Shown: piece after piece, positions 30,212 to 38,634 of the stretch
Numbering within the stretch: position 1 is the first letter of the stretch
How the letters are laid out: each line of letters opens with the position of its first letter
Assembly: GCA_902778265.1 (NCBI GenBank)
Contig: CACYXI010000042.1
Location: 1-42,891, forward strand
Direction: 5' to 3'
Length of the DNA stretch: 42,891 nucleotides
Source of the DNA: an uncultured Bacteroidales bacterium
GTDB lineage: Bacteria; Bacteroidota; Bacteroidia; Bacteroidales; Bacteroidaceae
Notes under the pieces: generated by a model
Seen by the model: the letters and a program-made list of their open reading frames with translations, nothing else
Told to the model about the DNA's origin: nothing
Databases searched by the model: none
Made by a program: the position numbers and the translations under genes

Positions 30212-32218
30212 ATGAGACGAACCATTACCACGTTTATTCTCGTGCTTCTTGCTATCTGCGGATTTGCACAAGACAAAGCAAAAACTTCTATAGAACTATT
30301 TAATTCAAGTTGGAGAAACGAGCAGACAGGCGACTGGCAACTAAGTCTGTTTGGCGATTGTGCCATCTATGATAGTAAGGTGTGGAAATACGAGATTAAG
30401 AGCGAAAAACAAGTTGTGCTTGCCAATGAACAACAGAAGGTAAAAATATCAATCGGCAAGGACAAGGCAGGAAAGCGAGATTTCACTATTGACGGCACAA
30501 AGATGCTGTTGTCAAAGATTACCACGGAGGATCTTCCTGACTATCCAACGGCTGATTCTACGGCTTTCTCTACGGAAATAAAGCCGGGAGAGGCTACTAT
30601 CATTGGCTATCTGAAGGATATTCCAGAGGAGTTTTCTTTTGGAAAGATATATCTGAAAGTCAGAGTGGCAGATTATATTGGGGCATATAAAAACGAATAT
30701 AGTGTAGTTGTTGATAAGGATGGAATGTTCAAAATCACCGTCCCGTTGTTTGGCGTAAATATGGCGTATCTTTCTGCCGAGAATGGCAACCAGACGGCTA
30801 TGTGGGCACCTATGGTGCTTGATGGTGGACATACATACTTCCTTCTGTGTGATTTCGGCGCAAATCAACTGTTTTTCATGGGAGAAGATGCCCGGTTGCA
30901 GAACGAGCTTCAAGGCAAATGGAATGTGATTGATTATGGCTTTGGACAACCCGAGACGAGAAATACGGCTCAGATGATATCCTATTTCAAGGAGAACCTA
31001 AAGTGGTATGATGATGTAAATGCAAAGTTGAAACAAACTATTGAGGCGCATCCTACGATAAGCAAACGTTATAGAGACTTTATGCACGTAGCTAATAGAT
31101 ATGCAATATGCAATCGTAATATGGATATATATCCAGGCTCCACAACAGGAAAACTACCCGAAATGATAGATGAGTGGATTAGCAAGGATGGATATCTTGA
31201 CCCAACAATGCCGCTTACTCTCACGGAAAAATTAGGAACTTTTCAGACTATGAGGATGTATTATGAAGAGTCAAAAATAAGGCGTAGATATTATCTTACC
31301 TCTGAAGATTTACTTGCACGTGTTCAGGACGGACGATTGAAAATGAGTAATGAGGATATTGAAATCCTGAAATTATGGGTTGCGCGTTCAAAAGAGCTGA
31401 AAGCTTGCGATGAAATGGAAGATAAGGCAGAAAGACGTGCTATGCGTGAAACGATAGACGGCAAATACCCGATTAACGATCTTGTGAAATTCTGGAGACG
31501 CCCTGACATTGATTCTATCACAAATAATGATGCGCCATCTCGTTATAAAATGGAGAAAATGGCTCTTGACTCCCTATACAAAGACAAGAAATTGCACGAT
31601 TTCGCCCTGTCGCTATGGTTAATGCGTAATATGAGAGTCGCAGAAGAGGGATTGCCAAAAGAACTCTTCAAATACATTCCTGAGGTCGGAGATTCGGTAC
31701 TTGTGAATAAAATCTATGAGCGACACTATCGTCTTGCAAGTGCTGCCAAACAAGAATTTCCAGAGGTGGAGGCAAGTGTTCGATCTTCATCTGATGTTGA
31801 GGGCTTGACAGATGGCAAGGCTATTCTTGAGAAGATTCTTGAACCTTTCAAGGGAAAGTTTGTGCATATCGACTTCTGGGGTACATGGTGCGGTGGTTGT
31901 ATGCAACAGATGCAGGCTACTCCTATGCTGAAATCTGAATTGAAGGATTATGATATGGTGTATCTTTATTTTGCCAACAAATCAAAGGATAATGTTTGGA
32001 AACGTAATATCAACGATCTAAATGTCTATGGCCAGAATAGCGTGCACTATAATCTGCCAAAGGCACAGGAAGATGCTTTGGAAGATTATCTTAAAATCAT
32101 GGTTTTCCCATCATATTTCCTCGTAGATAAGCAAGGAAACGTTCACAATATGGGAAATGCGGTTATGGCAGATATTCCTGCATATAAAAAGAAAATTGAA
32201 GAGCTGAACGCACGTTAA
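30212..32218 (+). CDS. Large TlpA-like thiol-disulfide oxidoreductase
   Basis: The 668-residue protein has a signal peptide (MRRTITTFILVLLAICGFA). A DUF4369-like beta domain follows (about 120-240, GYLKDIPEEFSFGKIYLKV). A long helical middle of about 250 residues leads to a C-terminal thioredoxin-like domain (about 530-668) with WCGGC (Cys560 and Cys563). FPSYFLVDKQGNV later in that domain supplies the cis-Pro position. TlpA/ResA-type proteins reduce or exchange disulfides in the periplasm, often for cytochrome maturation or envelope proteins; the substrate is not evident. It is the third thioredoxin-fold envelope protein in the window but is not a close paralog of the pair at 816-5415. The gene stands alone, with the YfhO gene 150 nt downstream having its own promoter. 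Confidence 0.85.
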   Translation: MRRTITTFILVLLAICGFAQDKAKTSIELFNSSWRNEQTGDWQLSLFGDCAIYDSKVWKYEIKSEKQVVLANEQQKVKISIGKDKAGKRDFTIDGTKMLLSKITTEDLPDYPTADSTAFSTEIKPGEATIIGYLKDIPEEFSFGKIYLKVRVADYIGAYKNEYSVVVDKDGMFKITVPLFGVNMAYLSAENGNQTAMWAPMVLDGGHTYFLLCDFGANQLFFMGEDARLQNELQGKWNVIDYGFGQPETRNTAQMISYFKENLKWYDDVNAKLKQTIEAHPTISKRYRDFMHVANRYAICNRNMDIYPGSTTGKLPEMIDEWISKDGYLDPTMPLTLTEKLGTFQTMRMYYEESKIRRRYYLTSEDLLARVQDGRLKMSNEDIEILKLWVARSKELKACDEMEDKAERRAMRETIDGKYPINDLVKFWRRPDIDSITNNDAPSRYKMEKMALDSLYKDKKLHDFALSLWLMRNMRVAEEGLPKELFKYIPEVGDSVLVNKIYERHYRLASAAKQEFPEVEASVRSSSDVEGLTDGKAILEKILEPFKGKFVHIDFWGTWCGGCMQQMQATPMLKSELKDYDMVYLYFANKSKDNVWKRNINDLNVYGQNSVHYNLPKAQEDALEDYLKIMVFPSYFLVDKQGNVHNMGNAVMADIPAYKKKIEELNAR

Positions 32219-32230
32219 AAAATATAATTC

Positions 32231-32262
32231 TTTGGTGGTTTGAAGGATTTTGTGTAACTTTG
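32231..32262 (+). promoter_or_regulatory. Promoter of the YfhO gene
   Basis: TTTG (32231-32234) and TAACTTTG (32255-32262) are 20 nt apart, an ideal match. The leader contains the palindromic C/G-run element 32272-32356. Confidence 0.75.
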
Positions 32263-32271
32263 CACTCAAAA

Positions 32272-32356
32272 AGCCCCCTCCAGCCCCCCGAGGGGGGAGC
32301 TTTTTAGATACTAAATACTATCTACAAGCCCCTCCTCCTCGGGGGAGATGGAGGGG
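32272..32356. repeat. C/G-run inverted repeat in the YfhO leader
   Basis: CCCCCTCCAGCCCCCCGAGG near 32274 and CCTCGGGGGAGATGGAGGGG near 32335 are imperfect inverted arms, each also a hairpin on its own. It lies wholly between the promoter and the ATG, so the mRNA leader would be strongly folded. Confidence 0.75.
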
Positions 32357-32367
32357 GGTCGATTTTT

Positions 32368-34875
32368 ATGAATACATTAAAGCGTTTTTGGCCGGACGTA
32401 TTGGTGGTGGTGCTCTTTGCAATCATCTCGTTCGCCTATTTCTTCCCTGCCGATACTGAGGGCAGGATTCTCTTCCGTCACGACTCTTCTGCGGGACGTG
32501 GCTTGGGACAAGAGACATCAGAGTATTATCAGAAGACTGGTGAGAAATCTCGTTGGACGGGTAGCGCGTTCTGCGGTATGCCTACCTATCAGAGTGCTCC
32601 GTCGTATGAGTCGGCAACGACTCTTGGTAACGTGATGGATGCCTATCACTTGTGGTTGCCAGAAAATGTGTGGTACGTGTTTGCGTATCTTCTCGGCTTC
32701 TACATTCTTCTGCGTGCATTCGACTTCCGTTGGTATCTTGCTTCGCTTGGTGCCGTGGTGTGGGCTTTCTCAAGCTATTTCTTCATCATCATAGCAGCGG
32801 GTCATATCTGGAAGGTTATGGCTCTTGCCTATCTGCCTCCTATGATTGCTGGCGTATTGCTGGCATATAAGGGTAAGTATCTCCAGGGATTGATAGTAAC
32901 TGGCATTTTCTCTGCCTTTGAGGTGAATGCCAACCACGTGCAGATGACATATTACTATCTGTTCATCATCGCATTCCTCATCATCGGTTTCCTTTTTGAT
33001 GCTATCCGTCAGAAGAAGTATGTACATTTTGTGAAGGCTACTGCCGTGTGCGCAATAGGTGCGGTACTGGGTATTGGAGCTAATATCTCGAACCTGTACC
33101 ACACATGGGAGTATCAGAAGGAGAGTATGCGCGGTAAGAGTGAACTGGTTAAGGCTGATACCGGTAATCAGACATCTTCTGGCTTGGAGCGTGACTATAT
33201 CACTCAATGGAGCTACGGCTTGAGCGAGACATGGACTCTGCTTGTGCCTAATACTAAGGGTGGTGCATCGGTGCCTCTGTATGAAAACGAGATTGCGCAG
33301 GAGAAGGCTAACCCGATGTACATCCAGATTTATCAGCAGTTGGGACAGTATTGGGGTACTCAGCCAGGTACAAGTGGACCTGTATATGTAGGTGCTTTTG
33401 TGCTTCTACTCTTCATCCTCGGACTATTCATAGTGAAAGGAAGCATAAAGTGGGCTATGCTTGCTGCTACCATCCTTTCTATATTGTTGTCATGGGGCAG
33501 AAACTTTATGCCGTTCACGGATTTCTTCATCGACTATGTGCCGATGTATGCCAAGTTCCGCACGGTGGCTTCAATCCTCGTGATTGCTGAGTTCACTATT
33601 CCGTTCCTTGCCATGCTTGCTCTGAAGAAATTTATCGAGGATCCAGAGTGCGTGAAGTGCAGGCGTTTCCCAAAGCTCAACTTCCTGTATCTCTCACTCG
33701 GTTTGACTGGTGGCATTGCTCTGCTATTTGCCTTGATGCCTACTCTGTTCTTTGACGAGTTTGTTAGTCCTTCAGAGATGAAAGCCTTGTCACAGTTCCC
33801 TGCTGATGAGTTGAATCCACTTCTTGGCAACCTCAAAGATATCCGCGTGGCAATCTTCCAATCAGACTGTTGGCGTAGCGTCTTCATCATCCTTATTGGC
33901 TTTGCTGCTCTCTTCGTATATAAGATGAAGAAGATGTCAGCAGGGGTGATGGTTGCAATCATCACGGTGCTCTGCCTTGTGGATATGTGGCAGGTGAACA
34001 AGCGTTATCTCAACGATGATATGTTTGTTAGCAACACCATCCGCACAGCTCCACAGGAGATGACTGAGACAGACAAACAGATTCTTGAGGACAAAGATCC
34101 TGATTATCGTGTACTCAACTTTGCGAGCAACACCTTTAACGAGAACGAGACTTCATACTTCCACAAGAGCATAGGTGGCTATCATGCTGCTAAGCTCCGT
34201 CGCTATCAGGAACTCGTGGAGAAGTATATCTCCCCAGAGATGCAGAAGGCTATGGGTGCTGTAGTTGAGGCTCAGGGCGATATGCAGAAGGTGAATGGCG
34301 ATTCAGTATATCCTATTCTGAATATGCTCAATGCTAAGTATTTCATCATGCCGCTTCAGGGTGGTGCCACCACTCCTGTAATGAACCCACACGCTATGGG
34401 TGCAGCATGGATGGTTAGCGAGGTGAAGTATGTGGATAATGCCAATCAGGAACTTGATGCTATTGGTAGTGTCAACCTACATAATGTGGCTGTTGCTGAT
34501 AAGCAATTCGAGAGCGTGCTTGGTAAGAGCGTGGCTCAGGATTCTACCTCAACGGTTAAGATTACGTCATACGCACCAAATGAGTTGAGATATGATGTAA
34601 ACTCAAAGAATGGTGGAGTGGTGGTGTTCTCAGAGGTATATTACCCAGGATGGACTGCTACGGTTGATGGACAGCCAGTTGAGGTAGGTCGTGTGAACTA
34701 TGTGCTTCGTGCTATCAATATTAAGGGCGGTAGTCATAAGGTGGTGCTTGAGTTCCGTCCAAAAACTATCGATACAACCGAGGCTATTGCCTATGGTAGT
34801 CTTGTGGTATTGGTTATAGCGATTGCCGTTTCACTCTTCCTTACCTATAGAAAGAAAAAAGAGAATAAAGAGTAA
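32368..34875 (+). CDS. YfhO family multi-pass membrane protein
   Basis: The 835-residue protein has about 12 hydrophobic segments (for example 11-27, 99-118, 125-146, 158-170 and 200-218, with the last at about 805-825). A large extracytoplasmic part precedes the last segment and contains FSEVYYPGWTATVDGQPVEVGRVNYVLRAI. This PGW-x-A-VDG stretch is typical of YfhO family proteins, which have a GT-C-like fold and are linked to glycosylation of cell-surface polymers. The acidic N-terminal loop (FPADTEGRILFRHDSSAGRG) fits. The function in Bacteroidetes is not established. It has its own promoter and a terminator-like hairpin downstream. Confidence 0.83.
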   Translation: MNTLKRFWPDVLVVVLFAIISFAYFFPADTEGRILFRHDSSAGRGLGQETSEYYQKTGEKSRWTGSAFCGMPTYQSAPSYESATTLGNVMDAYHLWLPENVWYVFAYLLGFYILLRAFDFRWYLASLGAVVWAFSSYFFIIIAAGHIWKVMALAYLPPMIAGVLLAYKGKYLQGLIVTGIFSAFEVNANHVQMTYYYLFIIAFLIIGFLFDAIRQKKYVHFVKATAVCAIGAVLGIGANISNLYHTWEYQKESMRGKSELVKADTGNQTSSGLERDYITQWSYGLSETWTLLVPNTKGGASVPLYENEIAQEKANPMYIQIYQQLGQYWGTQPGTSGPVYVGAFVLLLFILGLFIVKGSIKWAMLAATILSILLSWGRNFMPFTDFFIDYVPMYAKFRTVASILVIAEFTIPFLAMLALKKFIEDPECVKCRRFPKLNFLYLSLGLTGGIALLFALMPTLFFDEFVSPSEMKALSQFPADELNPLLGNLKDIRVAIFQSDCWRSVFIILIGFAALFVYKMKKMSAGVMVAIITVLCLVDMWQVNKRYLNDDMFVSNTIRTAPQEMTETDKQILEDKDPDYRVLNFASNTFNENETSYFHKSIGGYHAAKLRRYQELVEKYISPEMQKAMGAVVEAQGDMQKVNGDSVYPILNMLNAKYFIMPLQGGATTPVMNPHAMGAAWMVSEVKYVDNANQELDAIGSVNLHNVAVADKQFESVLGKSVAQDSTSTVKITSYAPNELRYDVNSKNGGVVVFSEVYYPGWTATVDGQPVEVGRVNYVLRAINIKGGSHKVVLEFRPKTIDTTEAIAYGSLVVLVIAIAVSLFLTYRKKKENKE

Positions 34876-34920
34876 ACGTATTTTTTATTCATAAATATAC
34901 AAATAAAACGCTAAGTCGCG

Positions 34921-34959
34921 AAGTCGCAAAGTTTTATATACTCTGCGTCTTTGCGACTT
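34921..34959. terminator. Hairpin AAGTCGCAAAG/CTTTGCGACTT after the YfhO gene
   Basis: A perfect 11-bp stem (34921-34931 with 34949-34959) is followed by TTCGTTTGG. It belongs to the same repeat family as 6058-6102. Its position between the YfhO stop and the bipA promoter supports a terminator role. Confidence 0.65.
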
Positions 34960-35028
34960 TTCGTTTGGCTAAAAGAAGGTCTTTTAGCTGGTTAATAGTG
35001 CTTGTCGTAGGAAAAAAGTGCTCAAATA

Positions 35029-35060
35029 TTTGTCTATCTCGCAGAAAATGAGTAATTTTG
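35029..35060 (+). promoter_or_regulatory. Promoter of bipA
   Basis: TTTG (35029-35032) and TAATTTTG (35053-35060) are 20 nt apart. The start is predicted near 35066, about 28 nt before the ATG, which also rules out the longer reading frame start at 35058. Confidence 0.75.
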
Positions 35061-35093
35061 CACCCCGAAAAGAAAATACATATTTTTTTTATT

Positions 35094-36896
35094 ATGCAGG
35101 ATATAAGAAACATCGCCGTGATAGCGCACGTTGACCACGGTAAGACAACGTTGGTCGATAAGATGATGCTGGCCGGAAAGCTGTTCCGTGAGGGTCAGAA
35201 CAACTCTGACCAGGTGCTTGACGCAAACGACCTTGAGAGAGAGCGTGGAATTACAATTCTTTCAAAGAACGTATCAATTAATTGGAAGGGAACAAAAATC
35301 AATATTCTTGACACACCAGGACACTCGGACTTCGGTGGCGAGGTAGAGCGTGTGTTGAATATGGCAGACGGTTGTCTGCTGCTCGTTGATGCCTTCGAGG
35401 GACCTATGCCACAGACAAGGTTCGTGCTCCAAAAGGCATTGCAGATGGGCTTGAAGCCTATCGTTGTTGTAAATAAGGTGGATAAGCCTAACTGCCGTCC
35501 AGAGGAAGTTTATGAGATGGTGTTTGACCTCATGTTCTCGCTCAATGCAACTGAGGATCAGCTCGACTTCCCTGTTGTCTATGGTTCTGCTAAGAACGGT
35601 TGGATGGCAGAGGACTATAACAATCCAACAGATAATATTGATTATCTCCTTGATAAGATCATAGAGGTGATCCCTGCTCCTGAGCACCTTGAGGGTACTC
35701 CTCAGATGCTTATTACATCACTCGACTACTCTAATTATACAGGTCGTATAGCCGTTGGTCGTGTTCACCGTGGTGAGCTGAAGGAAGGTCAGAACGTTAC
35801 TATCGCACATCGTGACGGCACTTTCGAGAAGACAAAGATTAAGGAGCTTCACGTATTTGATGGTATGGGACACGCAAAGGTTGATAGCGTACAGAGCGGT
35901 GATATCTGTGCTATCATTGGTCTTGAGAAGTTCGAGATTGGTGATACTATCTGCGACTTTGAGAACCCAGAGCCAATGACACCTATCGCTATTGACGAGC
36001 CTACTATGTCAATGCTCTTCACTATCAACGATTCTCCATTCTTTGGTAAGGAAGGTAAGTTCGTTACCTCTCGTCATATCAACGACCGCTTGCAGAAGGA
36101 GCTAGAGAAGAACCTCGCCCTTCGTGTACAGCCATTCGAGGACTCTACTGATAAGTGGGTTGTCAGTGGTCGTGGTGTGCTTCATCTCTCTGTGCTTATC
36201 GAGACAATGCGTCGTGAGGGCTACGAACTTCAGGTAGGTCAGCCAACTGTTATCTATAAGGAGATTGACGGTGTGAAGTGTGAGCCTATCGAGGAACTCA
36301 CAATCAACGTACCAGAGGATTTCTCAAGTAAGATGATTGATATGGTTACTCGCCGTAAGGGTGAGATGACATCAATGGAGAGTCAGGGTGGTCGTGTGAA
36401 CATCGAGTTCGACATCCCTTCACGTGGTATCATGGGACTCCGTACCAACGTACTTACAGCTTCTCAGGGTGAGGCTATTATGGCACACCGCTTCAAGGAG
36501 TATCAGCCATTCAAGGGCGAGATAACCCGTCGTACAAATGGTAGTATGATTGCTCTTGAGACAGGTACAGCCTTCGCTTACTCTATTGATAAGCTTCAGG
36601 ATCGTGGTAAGTTCTTCATCGATCCAGGTGAGGATGTATATGCAGGTCAGGTAGTTGGTGAGCACATTCACGAGATTGACCTCGTAATCAACGTGACTAA
36701 GGCAAAGCAGCTCACTAACGTACGTGCTTCTGGTACTGACGATAAGGCTCGCATCATCCCTCGTACAGTTCTCTCTCTTGAAGAGTGCCTTGAGTATATC
36801 AAGGAGGACGAGATGGTGGAGGTTACACCACAGTCAATGCGTATTCGCAAGATTATCCTTGATCATAACGAGAGGAAGAAGGCAAGTAAGGCATAG
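35094..36896 (+). CDS. bipA: Translational GTPase BipA/TypA
   Basis: The protein has 600 residues from MQDIRNIAVIAHVDHGKTT. G motifs are AHVDHGKT (11-18), RERGIT (switch I), DTPGHSDFGGEVERVL (switch II) and NKVDK. The EF-G-like domains and BipA-specific C-terminal domain follow (GEITRRTNGSMIALETG, VNVTKAKQLTNVRASGTDDK and VEVTPQSMRIRK near the end). BipA binds the ribosome and helps 50S assembly and stress adaptation. The length is normal for the family. The ATG at 35094 is about 28 nt after the predicted transcription start. The codons end directly at a palindromic element that separates the gene from the convergent pyrI. Confidence 0.97.
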   Translation: MQDIRNIAVIAHVDHGKTTLVDKMMLAGKLFREGQNNSDQVLDANDLERERGITILSKNVSINWKGTKINILDTPGHSDFGGEVERVLNMADGCLLLVDAFEGPMPQTRFVLQKALQMGLKPIVVVNKVDKPNCRPEEVYEMVFDLMFSLNATEDQLDFPVVYGSAKNGWMAEDYNNPTDNIDYLLDKIIEVIPAPEHLEGTPQMLITSLDYSNYTGRIAVGRVHRGELKEGQNVTIAHRDGTFEKTKIKELHVFDGMGHAKVDSVQSGDICAIIGLEKFEIGDTICDFENPEPMTPIAIDEPTMSMLFTINDSPFFGKEGKFVTSRHINDRLQKELEKNLALRVQPFEDSTDKWVVSGRGVLHLSVLIETMRREGYELQVGQPTVIYKEIDGVKCEPIEELTINVPEDFSSKMIDMVTRRKGEMTSMESQGGRVNIEFDIPSRGIMGLRTNVLTASQGEAIMAHRFKEYQPFKGEITRRTNGSMIALETGTAFAYSIDKLQDRGKFFIDPGEDVYAGQVVGEHIHEIDLVINVTKAKQLTNVRASGTDDKARIIPRTVLSLEECLEYIKEDEMVEVTPQSMRIRKIILDHNERKKASKA

Positions 36897-37083
36897 CCTA
36901 ACCAAGCCTTTTCTCCCTTTAGGTCGAAGGGGCTACGACAAATCTCCCAAAGGGAAGGATGTTATTATAGTCTTTTCGATTATCGAAATTAATAAAAGAT
37001 TGCCGCTCATAGATTTCCATAATGGATTTTCTATGAGCGGCAATACTATTAAACATCCTTCCCTTTGGGAGGGCTTGGTTAGG
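36897..37083. repeat. 187-bp inverted-repeat element between bipA and pyrI
   Basis: The ends CCTAACCAAGCC (36897-36908) and GGCTTGGTTAGG (37072-37083) are perfect inverted repeats. CCCAAAGGGAAGGATGTT and AACATCCTTCCCTTTGGG form a second pair of arms. A perfect central 15-bp hairpin, ATTGCCGCTCATAGA (36999-37013) with its complement (37030-37044), lies inside. It begins the base after the bipA stop and ends 3 nt before the pyrI stop, so it probably terminates both transcripts. Confidence 0.9.
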
Positions 37084-37086
37084 TTT

Positions 37087-37542
37087 CTAACACAACTTCA
37101 CCTTCCTTATATCCTGTTCCTTATCGCAATAATGACAACGTACGGTACCAACGAGTTTATCTACTACTGTGAAGTAGGTCTTCATAGGCTCGTTGTTAGT
37201 GATGCACTTAGGATTGTTGCATTTCACGATACCGTGAAGCTCGTTAGGAATCTCAACGGTCTTCTTCTCTACCACCTCATAATCCTTGATGATGCTCAGC
37301 ACCACCTTTGGAGCAACTACGGAGAGGCGAGACACTTCCTCGTCAGAGAAGAACTTGTCGGAAATCTTTATGATTCCCTTCTTGCCCACCTTCTCTGATG
37401 GGTAGTTGTAACCTATTGTTACTGGCTCTGTGAGCTTATGCAGCTCAAGGAGCGATGCCACCTGATAAGTCTTCTCAGATGGAATATGATCGATAACGGT
37501 GCCGTTCTCAATGGCGGCAACCAAGCGTTCTTTCTTGTTCAT
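37087..37542 (-). CDS. pyrI: Aspartate carbamoyltransferase regulatory subunit PyrI
   Basis: The 151-residue protein has the nucleotide-binding alpha/beta domain (about 1-98, beginning [18 protein letters not shown]) and a C-terminal zinc domain with CNNPKC (Cys108, Cys113) and CHYC (Cys136, Cys139). PyrI binds CTP or ATP and joins PyrB to make the allosteric holoenzyme of pyrimidine synthesis. The length is normal. The start codon is 3 nt after the pyrB stop, so the pair is co-transcribed and probably translationally coupled. Confidence 0.97.
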   Translation of the reverse strand: MNKKERLVAAIENGTVIDHIPSEKTYQVASLLELHKLTEPVTIGYNYPSEKVGKKGIIKISDKFFSDEEVSRLSVVAPKVVLSIIKDYEVVEKKTVEIPNELHGIVKCNNPKCITNNEPMKTYFTVVDKLVGTVRCHYCDKEQDIRKVKLC

Positions 37543-37545
37543 TTG

Positions 37546-38493
37546 CTATTCAATTATCGTCTTGTCATTCTTGATATCCTCCAACGTAATTCCGAGACAG
37601 TGGCAGAAGATAGCCTCACGAGCATAGAGACCGTTGCCAGCCTGCTGAATGTAGTATGCGTGTGGATCATCATCCACATCGTATGCAATCTCGTTCACAC
37701 GAGGCAGAGGGTGAAGGATCTTCATGTTATCCTTGCAGAGCTTGAGCATATCACGATGAAGGATATACACGTTCTTCACACGCTCGTACTCCATAAGATC
37801 AGAGAAACGCTCCTTCTGTACGCGCGTCATATAAATAATGTCTGCGTCAGAGATAACCTGCTCGTTAAATTCTGTATGCTCCACATACTTGATGCCGTGG
37901 TGATGGCAATACATCTTATATTCCTGTGGCATAGCAAGCTCGTCAGGAGCTACGAAATGGAAGGTAGGATTGAAATGACGCATAGCCGTGATGAGCGAGT
38001 GAACGGTACGACCATACTTCAAATCTCCCACGAGATATATGTTCAAGTTATCCAGCGTGCCCTGTGTCTTATAGATTGAATACAGGTCGAGCAGACATTG
38101 TGAAGGGTGCATGTGAGCACCGTCGCCAGCATTTATGATAGGTATAGGAGCCACCTCGGAAGCATACTGTGCAGCTCCCTCAATATAGTGGCGCATAGCT
38201 ATCACATCGGCATAGTTAGAAACCATGAGTATGGTGTCCTTCAATGTCTCGCCCTTTGTGGCACTCGTCACCTTGGCATCAGAGAAACCGATGACGCGAG
38301 CGCCCAGACGGTTGGCCGCTGTTTCAAATGAAAGACGTGTGCGTGTGGAAGGCTCGAAGAAAAGAGTTGCTACCACGCGACCTTTGAGTAGCTCTCTGTT
38401 AGGATGCTTCTCAAATTCCTGTGCCATACTTATCAGGTAGAGGATTTCCTCGCGAGATAAGTCGGCAATTGTGACAAAATTATGTTTTTCCAT
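37546..38493 (-). CDS. pyrB: Aspartate carbamoyltransferase catalytic subunit PyrB
   Basis: The protein has 315 residues from [16 protein letters not shown] (ATG 38491-38493). An earlier in-frame ATG (38506-38508) would add MTVLE, but the later start fits the family N-terminus. The carbamoyl-phosphate loop is FEPSTRTR (46-53), with [11 protein letters not shown] after it. [11 protein letters not shown] and [12 protein letters not shown] are also present. The enzyme condenses carbamoyl phosphate and aspartate, the first committed step of pyrimidine synthesis. It is divergent from the penicillin-binding protein gene. A weak minus-strand promoter (TAACTTCG at 38525-38532) lies just upstream; no attenuator was recognised in this short leader. 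Confidence 0.96.
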   Translation of the reverse strand: MEKHNFVTIADLSREEILYLISMAQEFEKHPNRELLKGRVVATLFFEPSTRTRLSFETAANRLGARVIGFSDAKVTSATKGETLKDTILMVSNYADVIAMRHYIEGAAQYASEVAPIPIINAGDGAHMHPSQCLLDLYSIYKTQGTLDNLNIYLVGDLKYGRTVHSLITAMRHFNPTFHFVAPDELAMPQEYKMYCHHHGIKYVEHTEFNEQVISDADIIYMTRVQKERFSDLMEYERVKNVYILHRDMLKLCKDNMKILHPLPRVNEIAYDVDDDPHAYYIQQAGNGLYAREAIFCHCLGITLEDIKNDKTIIE

Positions 38494-38576
38494 CTCCAAA
38501 ACAGTCATTTTTGATTTTCGGATGCGAAGTTAATCATAATTTTTCAAAAATCGTGCTATTTTCCAAAGTTTTATTG

Positions 38577-38584
38577 TATTTTTG
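38577..38584 (+). promoter_or_regulatory. -7 box of the penicillin-binding protein gene
   Basis: TATTTTTG followed by CATTC is a typical -7 and start-region sequence. The -33 element is not clear. It lies 50 nt upstream of the ATG at 38635. Confidence 0.5.
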
Positions 38585-38634
38585 CATTCAAATTTCGAAA
38601 TGAACATCGTAATTGGTAAATTGTAAATGAAATA

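Noticed and set aside
36724-37398. Plus-strand frame covering the end of bipA and pyrI
   Set aside because: Runs out of frame through bipA, across a palindromic repeat and antisense through pyrI.
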